A stretch of 64,000 nt of DNA from contig JBLIOE010000020.1 in assembly GCA_047639555.1 (NCBI GenBank), forward strand, positions 1-64,000. Reading direction: 5' to 3'. The first letter of the stretch is position 1, and every line of letters starts with the position of its first letter. The translations under genes and the position numbers were made by a program. A model generated the notes under the pieces. That model searched no databases and was not told where the DNA came from. It saw nothing but the letters and a program-made list of their open reading frames with translations. Of the stretch, positions 42,785 to 50,572 are shown in pieces. Origin of the DNA: JAJRXC01 sp047639555 (GTDB taxonomy: Bacteria; Actinomycetota; Acidimicrobiia; Acidimicrobiales; Aldehydirespiratoraceae).

Positions 42785-44991
42785 CAGCCGCCTTCCTTTC
42801 CGAGGAACACAGCCCGAGCGAGGTCGTCACGTTCGGCGAGCTCTTGGGCTGATCCTTCGAAACGCACGGCACCCTTTTCGAGGAAGATCGCACGGTCGGA
42901 TACCGCCAGCGCGACATTGAGGCTCTGCTCGACGATGATCATCGTCTGGCCGGCTTCGCGGAGCCGGTCGATATGGGTGAGAAGGTCTTGCACAACGGTT
43001 GGGGCGAGACCGAGGCTGAGCTCATCGATGATGAGAATGTCGGGTTCGTGGAGCATCACTCGGGCGAGCGCCAGCATCTGCTGCTGGCCACCGGAGAGGT
43101 CGCCGGCTCGTTCTTCAAGACGGTCGCTGAGTACGGGGAAGAGCTCGAGTACGTGGGCGATGCGGCGATCGCGGTCGTCGGTGTCTTTGCGGTACTGGTA
43201 GGCGCCGACCTGAAGATTGTCGCCAATCGTGAGGTTGGGCCACACGCCCTTACCGCCCGGCAACATCTGGATGCCGAGCTTGGCCCGCATCTCCGGGCTC
43301 GCAAATGTGGCGGTGCGGCCGTGGTAACGAACCACTCCACGCTCGGGGGTCTCGAGTCCGGCGATGACCTTGAGGATTGTGGACTTGCCCGCACCGTTGG
43401 TGCCCAGCAACGCGAGGGTCTCGCCCTGTGCCACGTCGAAGGACACATCGAACAGCACCTGTACCTGGCCGTAGCTGAAGTCGATGTGGTTGACCTGCAT
43501 CACGGGAATGTCGTCGCCGGCCGCGACGATGTCGAAGTACGCCTGCTCTTCCAAGAGCTCTTCCACGACAAGGGAGAGATCACGGCGGATGGCTTTACTG
43601 CCCTTGATGATGTTGTACCCACCGAGCGGCATGAAGATCAGCGTGAGGCTGGTAATTGTGAAGCGCTCGCCCCACTCGTTCTGCATGAAGCCGCTGAGCA
43701 GCCCACCGCCAATGCCGCCGATCGCAAACATGAAGAAGGTGATGATCGCCGTACCCATGCCGCGCAATCGGTAGGGGACCACGCCCTGAATCGACGGCTG
43801 GATCATCGAGAATGCGGCGCCGAGGAAGCTGCCGGTTGCCGTAGCGAAGATGACGAAGAGCCACACGTTGGGCATCGCGAATTGAATCGGAACGAGGAAG
43901 CCGACCGGGATGAGGAGGGCACCCACGATTCGTAGCGCCTTGTCGGGCGACTTTCGGAAGGTCTGGTCGAATTTCTTGCCGATGAACGGCAGCAGGAGAA
44001 CAATCACGACGCCGGTCGGCGCCACCGCAAAGCCGCGCTCGAGGGCGTTGAGCCCGAACTCCTCTTCCAGGTAGAAGCTGGTGATCGAGCCGGCTGGGAA
44101 GAGGGCGAAACCGATCGCGGCGAGGCCGATCGTCATCGAGCGGACGGTGTCGATTCGCCAGATGCGGTTGAAGGCCGCGCCGATGGAGATCGGGATCTCT
44201 TCGCCGTCGGAGCCGAAGCTGTGGCCGAGGACGTCCTTCTTTTCCCACTGCCCTCGTTCGGGCTCGGGGATGGCGAACGCCAGGACCGCGAGAACGAGGA
44301 CCGGGAGGCTTAGTGCGAGGTAGGCCCACCGCCAACCCTCGGTGCCGCCCACGGCGACGGCAATACCGCCGACGAGAATTGGGCTGGCGGCGTTGAACAC
44401 GCGCCCGACGGCGGCGTTGAGCGCGTACATGCGGCCGCGGATCGGAATGGGATATGTATCGGCCAACAGCGTTGAGTGGACCGTGATGGTGTTGGCCTTC
44501 GAGATGCCCGTGAAGAACCGAGTCCAGAAGAACATGAAGGCGTTGACGGCGAGGCCGCTCATGAAGGCGAAGACGGCGAACGCCATGCTCGCGATGGCAA
44601 CGATCGGGCCGCGGCGAACTCGGTCGGCGAGGTAACCCATCGGGCCGGCGCCGAGCACGAAGAAGGCGACGGAGGCTACGGAGATGAAGGTGATGAGGCC
44701 ATCGGAGACACCGAAGGTTTCTCCGATGTCGGGGCCAAGGATGTTGACGGCCGCGCCCTCGAGCTCGTCCATTGAGTTGAGCGCCAGGAGAACAACGAAG
44801 GTGTACGGCCCGCCCTTGGCGAAACCTTCGCGGAGCGTCATTTCTTCCGAACCGACGCCGGGGAGGAGGTCATCGGCGAAGAGCACTCCCTTCGACCTCT
44901 GCGCCTGGGCGTCTTGCCGGGCTGCTTCCTCGTCAAGAACTGCCGCAGTAAGCGATGCCGCCGACCGCGGCTCCTTCTCTGACTCGCTCAC
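42784..44991 (-). CDS. MFS transporter-LivF ATPase fusion
   Basis: 735 aa. An acidic leader (1-45) is followed by a 12-helix major facilitator domain, about 50-480, with the loop motif GYLADRVRRGP (near 113) and an antiporter-like GIGGGLLSGF near 460. The C-terminus (about 500-730) is a complete LivF-type ATPase: GTNGAGKST, signature LSGGQQQMLALARV, Walker B ILIIDELSLGLAP, switch VEQS. MFS carriers are normally secondary transporters without ATPases. The start is GTG 44991 with a GGGGGA site; ATG 45009 is the alternative. The stop overlaps the LivHMG start (TGATG). Confidence 0.88.
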   Translation of the reverse strand: MSESEKEPRSAASLTAAVLDEEAARQDAQAQRSKGVLFADDLLPGVGSEEMTLREGFAKGGPYTFVVLLALNSMDELEGAAVNILGPDIGETFGVSDGLITFISVASVAFFVLGAGPMGYLADRVRRGPIVAIASMAFAVFAFMSGLAVNAFMFFWTRFFTGISKANTITVHSTLLADTYPIPIRGRMYALNAAVGRVFNAASPILVGGIAVAVGGTEGWRWAYLALSLPVLVLAVLAFAIPEPERGQWEKKDVLGHSFGSDGEEIPISIGAAFNRIWRIDTVRSMTIGLAAIGFALFPAGSITSFYLEEEFGLNALERGFAVAPTGVVIVLLLPFIGKKFDQTFRKSPDKALRIVGALLIPVGFLVPIQFAMPNVWLFVIFATATGSFLGAAFSMIQPSIQGVVPYRLRGMGTAIITFFMFAIGGIGGGLLSGFMQNEWGERFTITSLTLIFMPLGGYNIIKGSKAIRRDLSLVVEELLEEQAYFDIVAAGDDIPVMQVNHIDFSYGQVQVLFDVSFDVAQGETLALLGTNGAGKSTILKVIAGLETPERGVVRYHGRTATFASPEMRAKLGIQMLPGGKGVWPNLTIGDNLQVGAYQYRKDTDDRDRRIAHVLELFPVLSDRLEERAGDLSGGQQQMLALARVMLHEPDILIIDELSLGLAPTVVQDLLTHIDRLREAGQTMIIVEQSLNVALAVSDRAIFLEKGAVRFEGSAQELAERDDLARAVFLGKEGG

Positions 44992-45015
44992 CAGAATCCC
45001 CCAAGTCATCCGGAT

Positions 45016-45040
45016 ATTGTGCCTGAACTACCAGCACAAT
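45016..45040. promoter_or_regulatory. Inverted repeat ATTGTGC-N11-GCACAAT upstream of the MFS-LivF operon
   Basis: Perfect seven-base arms spaced 18 bases centre to centre, immediately upstream of the MFS-LivF start in the 168-bp divergent gap. Fits a dimeric-regulator operator. No regulator gene is adjacent. Confidence 0.5.
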
Positions 45041-45045
45041 GTCTC

Positions 45046-45065
45046 ACTACTGCTGTGACAGTAGT
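45046..45065. promoter_or_regulatory. Inverted repeat ACTACTG-N6-CAGTAGT in the same divergent gap
   Basis: Perfect seven-base arms, five bases from the preceding inverted repeat. Two unrelated palindromes side by side suggest two regulators or a promoter-plus-operator pair between the divergent importer operon and the SDR gene. Confidence 0.5.
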
Positions 45066-45159
45066 CGCAGCCCCACTCTTCGGGCTAGCCGTGAGCTTTC
45101 ACCCCCAGGCTGAGCCGTGGCAGGCTTTCACTGATCCACCCCAAGCTCAAGAGGCAGTT

Positions 45160-46092
45160 ATGGCATTTGAAACGACCACCGCGGAAGTCATCGCCGGAAT
45201 CGACCTGACCGGCACCATCGCTGTCGTTACCGGCGCGACCACCGGCCTGGGTCGTGAAACCGCACGCACACTCGCCGGAGCGGGAGCCCACGTAGTTGTG
45301 TGCGGTCGCTCAGCGGAGAAGTGTGAAGAGTCCGTCGCCGCGATCCGCGAATCCGTTCCCGCGGCATCGCTCGAGATCGAGCCGTTCGACCTCGCCGATC
45401 TCGGCACGGTGCGGGCGGGTGCGGCCGCCATTCTCGAACGCCACGACGCGATCAACATTCTCGTCAATAACGCGGGCGTGATGTTCACCCCGGAAGGCCG
45501 CACCGCCGATGGCTTCGAAACTCAGTTCGGCACGAATCATGTCGGCCACTTCCTCCTCACCAATCTTTTGATGCCCTCGCTACTTGCGGGGTCACCAGCG
45601 CGAGTGGTGAACCTGTCAAGCGCCGGGCACGGTTTCGGCGATGTCCGATGGGACGATCCAAACTTCGACGACGCGCCGTACGACAAGTTCGAGGCCTACG
45701 GACAGTCGAAGACCGCCAACATCTTGTTTGCGCTCGAACTCGACCGTCGCCATGCCGAGGCCGGCCTTCGTTCGAACGCGGTCCACCCCGGGATGATCAT
45801 GACGGACCTGGCCCGGCACATGGGTGGAGACGACATGGAAGAACTCGGGCGGCGAGCCGCGGCACAAGCGAAAGCGGGTACCGGCGGAGGGCTCCCCGAG
45901 TTCAAGACGATCGAACAGGGTGCGGCAACGTCGATCTATTGCGCGGTCTCGACCGACATGGAAGGTGTCGGCGGTCGATATCTCGACAACGTCGAGTTCG
46001 CCGAACCGGCGCCCTACGCCACCGACCTCAAGGCTGCGGCGCGGCTGTGGGCGATGTCGGAAACACTTGTCGGCGAGTCCTTCAGCTCTTAG
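45160..46092 (+). CDS. Short-chain dehydrogenase, retinol-dehydrogenase-like
   Basis: 310 aa. TGATTGLG cofactor motif (near 28), NNAG near 103, FGTNHVGHFLLTNLL and catalytic YGQSK (near 181) match the retinol dehydrogenase/WW-oxidoreductase branch of SDRs. GAGG lies seven bases before ATG 45160. Cytosolic redox enzyme on lipophilic alcohols or ketones. It faces away from the MFS-LivF operon and shares its palindrome-rich promoter region. The 3' end overlaps the nitroreductase gene by 11 bp. Confidence 0.88.
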   Translation: MAFETTTAEVIAGIDLTGTIAVVTGATTGLGRETARTLAGAGAHVVVCGRSAEKCEESVAAIRESVPAASLEIEPFDLADLGTVRAGAAAILERHDAINILVNNAGVMFTPEGRTADGFETQFGTNHVGHFLLTNLLMPSLLAGSPARVVNLSSAGHGFGDVRWDDPNFDDAPYDKFEAYGQSKTANILFALELDRRHAEAGLRSNAVHPGMIMTDLARHMGGDDMEELGRRAAAQAKAGTGGGLPEFKTIEQGAATSIYCAVSTDMEGVGGRYLDNVEFAEPAPYATDLKAAARLWAMSETLVGESFSS

Positions 46093-46828
46093 TCGCCGGT
46101 GGTCCCGCGCTCGTGTGGCGAGTGCCAGGCGGATCGACCGCCCATAGAGCCTGGTCGCCCCACTTGCCGTCGTAGACAAAAGAAGAGAGTGGGACCCGGC
46201 GCACGGGGCCGTGGTTTCCTTCGGGGCGGCCGAGAGTAATTGTGGCGCTGATCGTCGCCTCGTCAGGAATCTCGAGGAGAGCACGGAGCTCCTCTTCGAC
46301 GTATGCATGCCAGATCGTGATGACACCTCCGTAGCCGAGTGCACGCGCCGCAAGAAGAAGGTTCTGGCACGCCGGATAGACCGAGGCGCCCTCCGTTGGA
46401 GAGGGTGCTCGGTGCCGGACAAAGCACGGCAGGACCAGAGCCGGAACCGTCTCCATCTGGTCGACATAACGTTCCATCGAGCGCGCCATCCGCGCCTTCG
46501 GCGAGTTGGGATCGTTACCCGACCCCTTGTCGTAACCCTCGTTGGCGCGCTTGGCCGCCCACACCGCCCGTGCGCCCCGGCCGACAATGGCCTTTGCCTC
46601 TCGGGCAATCTCGCCGTTCGTGAGCACGATGAACCGAAACGGCTGACGATTCGATCCGCTCGGCGCTCGTGAAGCAGCGAACAGGATGTCGCGCAGGTCC
46701 TTCTGAGGAATGGGTTCGTCGGTGTAACGACGAATCGACCGGGTGGTTGTGAGTCCTTCCAGAAGGCCAATGGTGTCGGCAGCGAGTGCTTGTTCTGACA
46801 GTGGCTGGTCGGCGAGTTCGTTCGTCAT
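46082..46828 (-). CDS. Nitroreductase-family FMN enzyme
   Basis: 248 aa. N-terminal TTRSIRRYTDEPI and ASRAPSGSNRQPFRF are the FMN-phosphate and ring contacts of the family. The C-terminus has YGGVITIWHAYVEEELRALLEIPDE, read here as GGVITIWHA and LLEIP. Probably NAD(P)H-dependent reduction of a nitro group, quinone or conjugated ring. Its start overlaps the PTE-like gene stop as ATGA, so the two form an operon. Confidence 0.85.
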   Translation of the reverse strand: MTNELADQPLSEQALAADTIGLLEGLTTTRSIRRYTDEPIPQKDLRDILFAASRAPSGSNRQPFRFIVLTNGEIAREAKAIVGRGARAVWAAKRANEGYDKGSGNDPNSPKARMARSMERYVDQMETVPALVLPCFVRHRAPSPTEGASVYPACQNLLLAARALGYGGVITIWHAYVEEELRALLEIPDEATISATITLGRPEGNHGPVRRVPLSSFVYDGKWGDQALWAVDPPGTRHTSAGPPATKS

Positions 46829-47814
46829 GTTTGGGCCTCGAGCGTGGGAAGGGGTGTTCCTTCGAAGTAACGACGCGGATTGTGATGGGTCAGTCGATCG
46901 ATCGCCGCATCAGCCATTCCGAGGTCCTGGAGCTTAGGGATGATCTCCTCGTCGAATCGTGTGGGCACAAACTGATCGGCGATGCGGGCGCGGAGACCGG
47001 GAGGCCACGGGTTGCCCTTCCAACACCACACGGAATCATGCGACACGACGATCCGGTCGCCGGCGCCATGATCGACAAGTCGGCTCAGGGCGGCGGCCCG
47101 GTCGTCGTCGCTCACGGTCGGAATGCCGAAACGGTCGAAGCCGAGATAGCTGCCGCCTCGCGCGATGCGCAGGTGGTAATCGGTGTCGGTCGAACCACAC
47201 GAATGGCCGATGATCACCCGCTCGGGTGCGACGCCCGCGGCCGTCAACACCGCTTGCTGTCGATCGCCGAGGGTGCCGTCTTCCGTGTGGGTGGTGATCG
47301 GTGCGCCTGTCTGGGCGGCGGCCCTTGCCGCGGCGGCAAACACGGCGGCTTCATGTTCCGTCAGATCGCCGAGGCCGGTGCCCACCTTGATCAGGCCTGC
47401 TCGAACACCGCTCGACCCGATGCCATTGGTCAGTTCGCCAATGAACAACTCAGCCATGACCTCGCTGATGTCTTCATAACGAGCCCGAAACTTCCAGTGG
47501 GCGTGTCCGCCCTCATGTTCTTTGTAGAGGCCAGTCGCACAGATGATCTGGAAACCAGTCGCCTCGGCGACGGCCACCATGAGTTCGAGGTCGCGGCCGA
47601 GATCGTTTGGACACGGGTCGATCATCGACTGATACCCAAGTGCCTGCATCGACTCGACTCGCTCGATACAGAACCGTGTGGCGGCGGCCCGGTCGAACGG
47701 TTCGTTCGTGGCGGACTCCCAACCCGGATAACCCACCGTCAGGTGCTCGTGCATCAGGGTGCGGCCCAGTTGACTGCTGTTGATGGGTCCGGTCACCGTC
47801 TGGATCGTGGTCAT
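46825..47814 (-). CDS. Phosphotriesterase-family metal hydrolase (lactonase-like)
   Basis: 329 aa, TIM-barrel amidohydrolase. All binuclear-metal ligands can be placed: His22 and His24 (MHEHL), bridging Lys142 (LIKVG, carboxylated in relatives), His175 (THTED), His203 (GHSCG) and Asp259 (SHDS). These families include organophosphate hydrolases, but most chromosomal members are lactonases. Leaderless promoter TACGCT six bases upstream confirms the start. Cotranscribed with the nitroreductase. Confidence 0.85.
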   Translation of the reverse strand: MTTIQTVTGPINSSQLGRTLMHEHLTVGYPGWESATNEPFDRAAATRFCIERVESMQALGYQSMIDPCPNDLGRDLELMVAVAEATGFQIICATGLYKEHEGGHAHWKFRARYEDISEVMAELFIGELTNGIGSSGVRAGLIKVGTGLGDLTEHEAAVFAAAARAAAQTGAPITTHTEDGTLGDRQQAVLTAAGVAPERVIIGHSCGSTDTDYHLRIARGGSYLGFDRFGIPTVSDDDRAAALSRLVDHGAGDRIVVSHDSVWCWKGNPWPPGLRARIADQFVPTRFDEEIIPKLQDLGMADAAIDRLTHHNPRRYFEGTPLPTLEAQT

Positions 47815-47820
47815 TTCGGG

Positions 47821-47826
47821 AGCGTA
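47821..47826 (-). promoter_or_regulatory. -10 box TACGCT of the phosphotriesterase-like operon
   Basis: TACGCT on the minus strand, six bases, then ATG 47814. Matches the TANNNT-N6-ATG layout. Confidence 0.55.
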
Positions 47827-47869
47827 GGGGATTGAGACACGTGCCTCCGGTCCGAGCGAGGTCGCGAGC

Positions 47870-47875
47870 TACTGT
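47870..47875 (+). promoter_or_regulatory. -10 box TACTGT of the APH-like kinase gene
   Basis: TACTGT followed by eight bases and GTG 47884. Supports the GTG start in the absence of a Shine-Dalgarno sequence. Confidence 0.45.
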
Positions 47876-47883
47876 TCGACCCC

Positions 47884-49053
47884 GTGTCGTCCTTCATTCC
47901 CGCCTCCCCAGCCGAACTCACACCTGAATGGGTGACCACCACGATGCGCGATGCGGGTGTGCTTCCGAACGGCCGCGTCCGATCGGTCACGGTCCGTCCG
48001 CTGAACGGTGGCGGCACCGGCTTTACCGGCGAAACCGTGAGGGTCGAGCTTGAATACGAAGACGCTCCCGACGCTCCGCCGAGCGTGATCGCGAAGTTCC
48101 CCACGGCTGATCGGCTGACGCGCGGAATGCTCGAAGCGTTTGACGCCTATGCCCGCGAGATTCGTTTCTACCAAAAGTACGCCCACCGTTTGCCGTGTCC
48201 GACGCCTGCTTATCTCGGCGCTGACTACGACACAAAGGGTGCGAAACACACGGGCCCGCGAATGTCGCGTCTGATCGATGCGCTGCCCGATCGCGTGCAA
48301 CTGATGGTCACGGCCGATGTCACCAAGTTCATGCGAGCGTCGAAGCGTCGTTACGCCCTCCTCATCGAGGATCTCGGCGGCGACACCACTGTCTACGACC
48401 TGACGTCGCCACCCGATAACGCTCAGCTCGCGGCCGCGCTTGAAGAGTTGGCTGCGCTCCACGCCGCCTTCTGGCACGACGGCGGCCTGCACGGTGACGA
48501 TGTCTTCCGTGCGGTGCTCACCACCACGCCGGGTCTGTACCAAACCGTGGGCCGCAAGCGTTGTCTCGCTCTAGCTCAGGAGCTCTGGGCGGATTGGCTC
48601 ACCGTCGCCGATGTTGCCGCGCTTCGTGAGGCGCTCGACCGATTCCCTGAAGATGTCGCTCGGGTCAATCAGAAGATCACGATGATCCACGGCGACCCGC
48701 GATCCGACAACATTCTCTACGGCGCCGACGGCAAGGTCGTCTTGCTCGATTGGTCGCTCGCCGGCCACGCCCACCCGGGCTACGACGTCGCCTATTTACT
48801 CAGCAGCTGTCTCGGCACCGACCGCATCGGTGCCCGCCATGAGCTGCTCGAACGCTACGAGGGTGCTCTGGCCCGCAATGGTGTCGAGATCGACGGCGCC
48901 GATCTCCGAGCGACGGTTGCCGCCGCCTATCGCGGGCTGGCCGTCCAACAGCTGATGAGCATCGTCGTGTTGAACAACGAGAGTTATGGCGACGATTCGA
49001 TGTACGACTTGTGGATGCCGCGCATCCTGGTGGGCATCGCCGCCGAGTGGTGA
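47884..49053 (+). CDS. Aminoglycoside phosphotransferase/EcKinase-like protein
   Basis: 389 aa, protein-kinase-like fold. Catalytic loop MIHGDPRSDNILY (Asp near 280), metal-binding Asp in LLDWSLAGHAHPGYDVAY (near 298), and an N-lobe nucleotide region GGGTGFTGETVRVEL (near 43). It phosphorylates a small-molecule hydroxyl. In actinobacterial catabolic loci such kinases are common, and antibiotic resistance should not be assumed. The GTG start is supported by the -10 box. Single gene. Confidence 0.8.
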   Translation: MSSFIPASPAELTPEWVTTTMRDAGVLPNGRVRSVTVRPLNGGGTGFTGETVRVELEYEDAPDAPPSVIAKFPTADRLTRGMLEAFDAYAREIRFYQKYAHRLPCPTPAYLGADYDTKGAKHTGPRMSRLIDALPDRVQLMVTADVTKFMRASKRRYALLIEDLGGDTTVYDLTSPPDNAQLAAALEELAALHAAFWHDGGLHGDDVFRAVLTTTPGLYQTVGRKRCLALAQELWADWLTVADVAALREALDRFPEDVARVNQKITMIHGDPRSDNILYGADGKVVLLDWSLAGHAHPGYDVAYLLSSCLGTDRIGARHELLERYEGALARNGVEIDGADLRATVAAAYRGLAVQQLMSIVVLNNESYGDDSMYDLWMPRILVGIAAEW

Positions 49054-49056
49054 CCC

Positions 49057-49578
49057 TCAGCTGACGCCGTTGCCGCCCTGGCGGATATCGGCGAGGTCAA
49101 GCGTCGGCACATCGAAAACCACGAGGTCGGTGGCGACATCGGCGGGATTGGTGCGCGCGTAGGACTGGTAGAAGCGCCGGGCAAACCACCAGCGACCGTC
49201 GTCGTCTCGTTCGAATCGGTCGTGATAGACGCCGAACGTGTCCGAGCGGCGGCCCTCGTCGGTTGTTTGGCGGGCCTCTTGCATATACATCCGGGCCGCG
49301 GCCACGCCGGCTTGTGCGTCGATGTCCATCACCGTGTTGAGGATGACGAACTCGAAGAAGTCGAACTGCTCGAGTTGGCCTGCAATGAAGTCGCCGATGG
49401 CCTGCGGGCCGTTGAAGTCGATGGCCCTGTCGACCAGGTTGACCGTGATCACACAATCCGGCCGCATGAGATCGTGGAGTTCAGGCCACGCCCGTCGCGT
49501 CACGACATCGGCATAGGCAGCCTGCAACCGCCCCACCTGCGTAAACGCCACCACCTCGTCCACTACCGACTCGTCCAT
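49057..49578 (-). CDS. SnoaL/NTF2-like protein
   Basis: 173 aa. NTF2-like cone fold inferred from LQAAYADVVTRRAWPELHDLM, ISDF-like GPQAIGDFIAGQL and the C-terminal DGRWWFARRFYQSY (near 131-144, a typical wet-face strand). Relatives are hydroxylases, isomerases or polyketide cyclases such as SnoaL. The ATG at 49578 has a GGGGA site; a GTG one codon upstream is possible. It lies downstream of the SDR gene, separated by the perfect 22-bp inverted repeat. Confidence 0.75.
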   Translation of the reverse strand: MDESVVDEVVAFTQVGRLQAAYADVVTRRAWPELHDLMRPDCVITVNLVDRAIDFNGPQAIGDFIAGQLEQFDFFEFVILNTVMDIDAQAGVAAARMYMQEARQTTDEGRRSDTFGVYHDRFERDDDGRWWFARRFYQSYARTNPADVATDLVVFDVPTLDLADIRQGGNGVS

Positions 49579-49593
49579 CACACAGTCCCCATG

Positions 49594-49640
49594 TTCTGTG
49601 AACGGAAACCGGCGCAGGGCGCCGGTTTCCGTTCACAGAA
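49594..49640. repeat. Perfect 22-bp inverted repeat with 3-base loop
   Basis: Arms 49594-49615 and 49619-49640 are exact reverse complements. They begin TTCTGTGAACGG and contain GAAACCGGCGC, with loop AGG. It sits between the SDR stop (49643) and the SnoaL-like start (49578). It lacks a U-run on either strand. It could be a terminator, a transcript-processing hairpin, or a dispersed REP/MITE-like element. Confidence 0.85.
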
Positions 49641-49642
49641 GA

Positions 49643-50572
49643 TCAGATGGGCATGCCGTGGTGGGGGGGGACGTTGAGATCGCCGATGGCGTCGGCGCGG
49701 CGGTGAAGGAGTTGGACGGTGTCGCCGAGGCTCATTGTGATGATGTAGCGGCGAGCGGCGGTTTCGCTGACGACGAAGTCGCCTTGGGCGTCGAGGTCGG
49801 CCTCGACCACGACGCGGCCGGCCTTTTCGAGCATCGTCTTCATCTCGTCGAAGGTCATGCTCTTGCGGCCCGTGCCTTCGCCGACTCGCTGGAGCTCGTC
49901 GGGACGGTTGCGGCTCGCGGTGAACAAGCCGGTGCGCTGTAGGCCGCCGGCCGGGTAGAAGACCGAGGCGCGGAGCTGCGTGTCTTCCATGATCAGATTG
50001 TGGTGGAGCGCTTCGGTGAAGCAGCTGACGGCTGCCTTCGACGCGGCGTAGACCGACGCCGTCGGCACCGGAGCAAAGCCGCCGTCGCCCGACGATGTGT
50101 TGATGATCTGACCGGGCTCGCCGCCTTCGAGCATTCGCGGCACGAACTCGGACACACAAATTGCGGTGCCGAACACGTTGACGCCGAAGCACCAGCGCCA
50201 ATCGTTGGGCTCCTGCTGCCAGGGCTTGCCGCCGCCGCCAGAGGTAACGCCAGCGTTGTTGTAGAGCAGGTTGACCTTGCCGTGGGCCGCGTAGACCTGA
50301 TCGGCGAGCGCCTTGACCGATGCCTCGTCGGTGATGTCGGTCTGTACTCCCGAGACGTTCCCTAGGGACGAGAACTCCTCGACGGTCGCAGCGATCGTTT
50401 CAGCTTCGATGTCGGCAATCACGACGGTGGCACCGGCGCGTAGCAGCGCGCCGACGATGCCTTTGCCAATGCCACCGGCCCCGCCGGTGACAACGGCGAC
50501 GGTGCCGTCGACTTCGAGGGGACCGATATTGTCGAGAGAAGTACCGTCGAGAGAAGTGCCGTCGTCGCTCAT
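49643..50572 (-). CDS. Short-chain dehydrogenase with N-terminal DGTSL repeat
   Basis: 309 aa. TGGAGGIGKG cofactor site, NNAG near 105, catalytic Ser in INTSSGDGG and YAASK (near 170). The first 13 residues contain DGTSLDGTSLD, encoded by two 15-bp direct repeats at 50531-50560. The C-terminus is about 40 residues longer than a usual SDR. Its start overlaps the amidohydrolase stop as ATGA, so it follows that gene in one operon. Probably acts on a ring or side-chain hydroxyl. Confidence 0.85.
   Translation of the reverse strand: MSDDGTSLDGTSLDNIGPLEVDGTVAVVTGGAGGIGKGIVGALLRAGATVVIADIEAETIAATVEEFSSLGNVSGVQTDITDEASVKALADQVYAAHGKVNLLYNNAGVTSGGGGKPWQQEPNDWRWCFGVNVFGTAICVSEFVPRMLEGGEPGQIINTSSGDGGFAPVPTASVYAASKAAVSCFTEALHHNLIMEDTQLRASVFYPAGGLQRTGLFTASRNRPDELQRVGEGTGRKSMTFDEMKTMLEKAGRVVVEADLDAQGDFVVSETAARRYIITMSLGDTVQLLHRRADAIGDLNVPPHHGMPI

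Noticed and set aside
46825..47814. Organophosphate-degrading phosphotriesterase
   Set aside because: Metal ligands match the family, but most chromosomal members are lactonases; nothing in the sequence supports organophosphate specificity.
47884..49053. Aminoglycoside resistance gene
   Set aside because: Only the general kinase-fold motifs are shared. The catabolic context and length fit the uncharacterised EcKinase-like group instead.
49594..49640. Classical intrinsic terminator
   Set aside because: The hairpin is strong, but neither side has a T-run, so a simple rho-independent terminator cannot be claimed.
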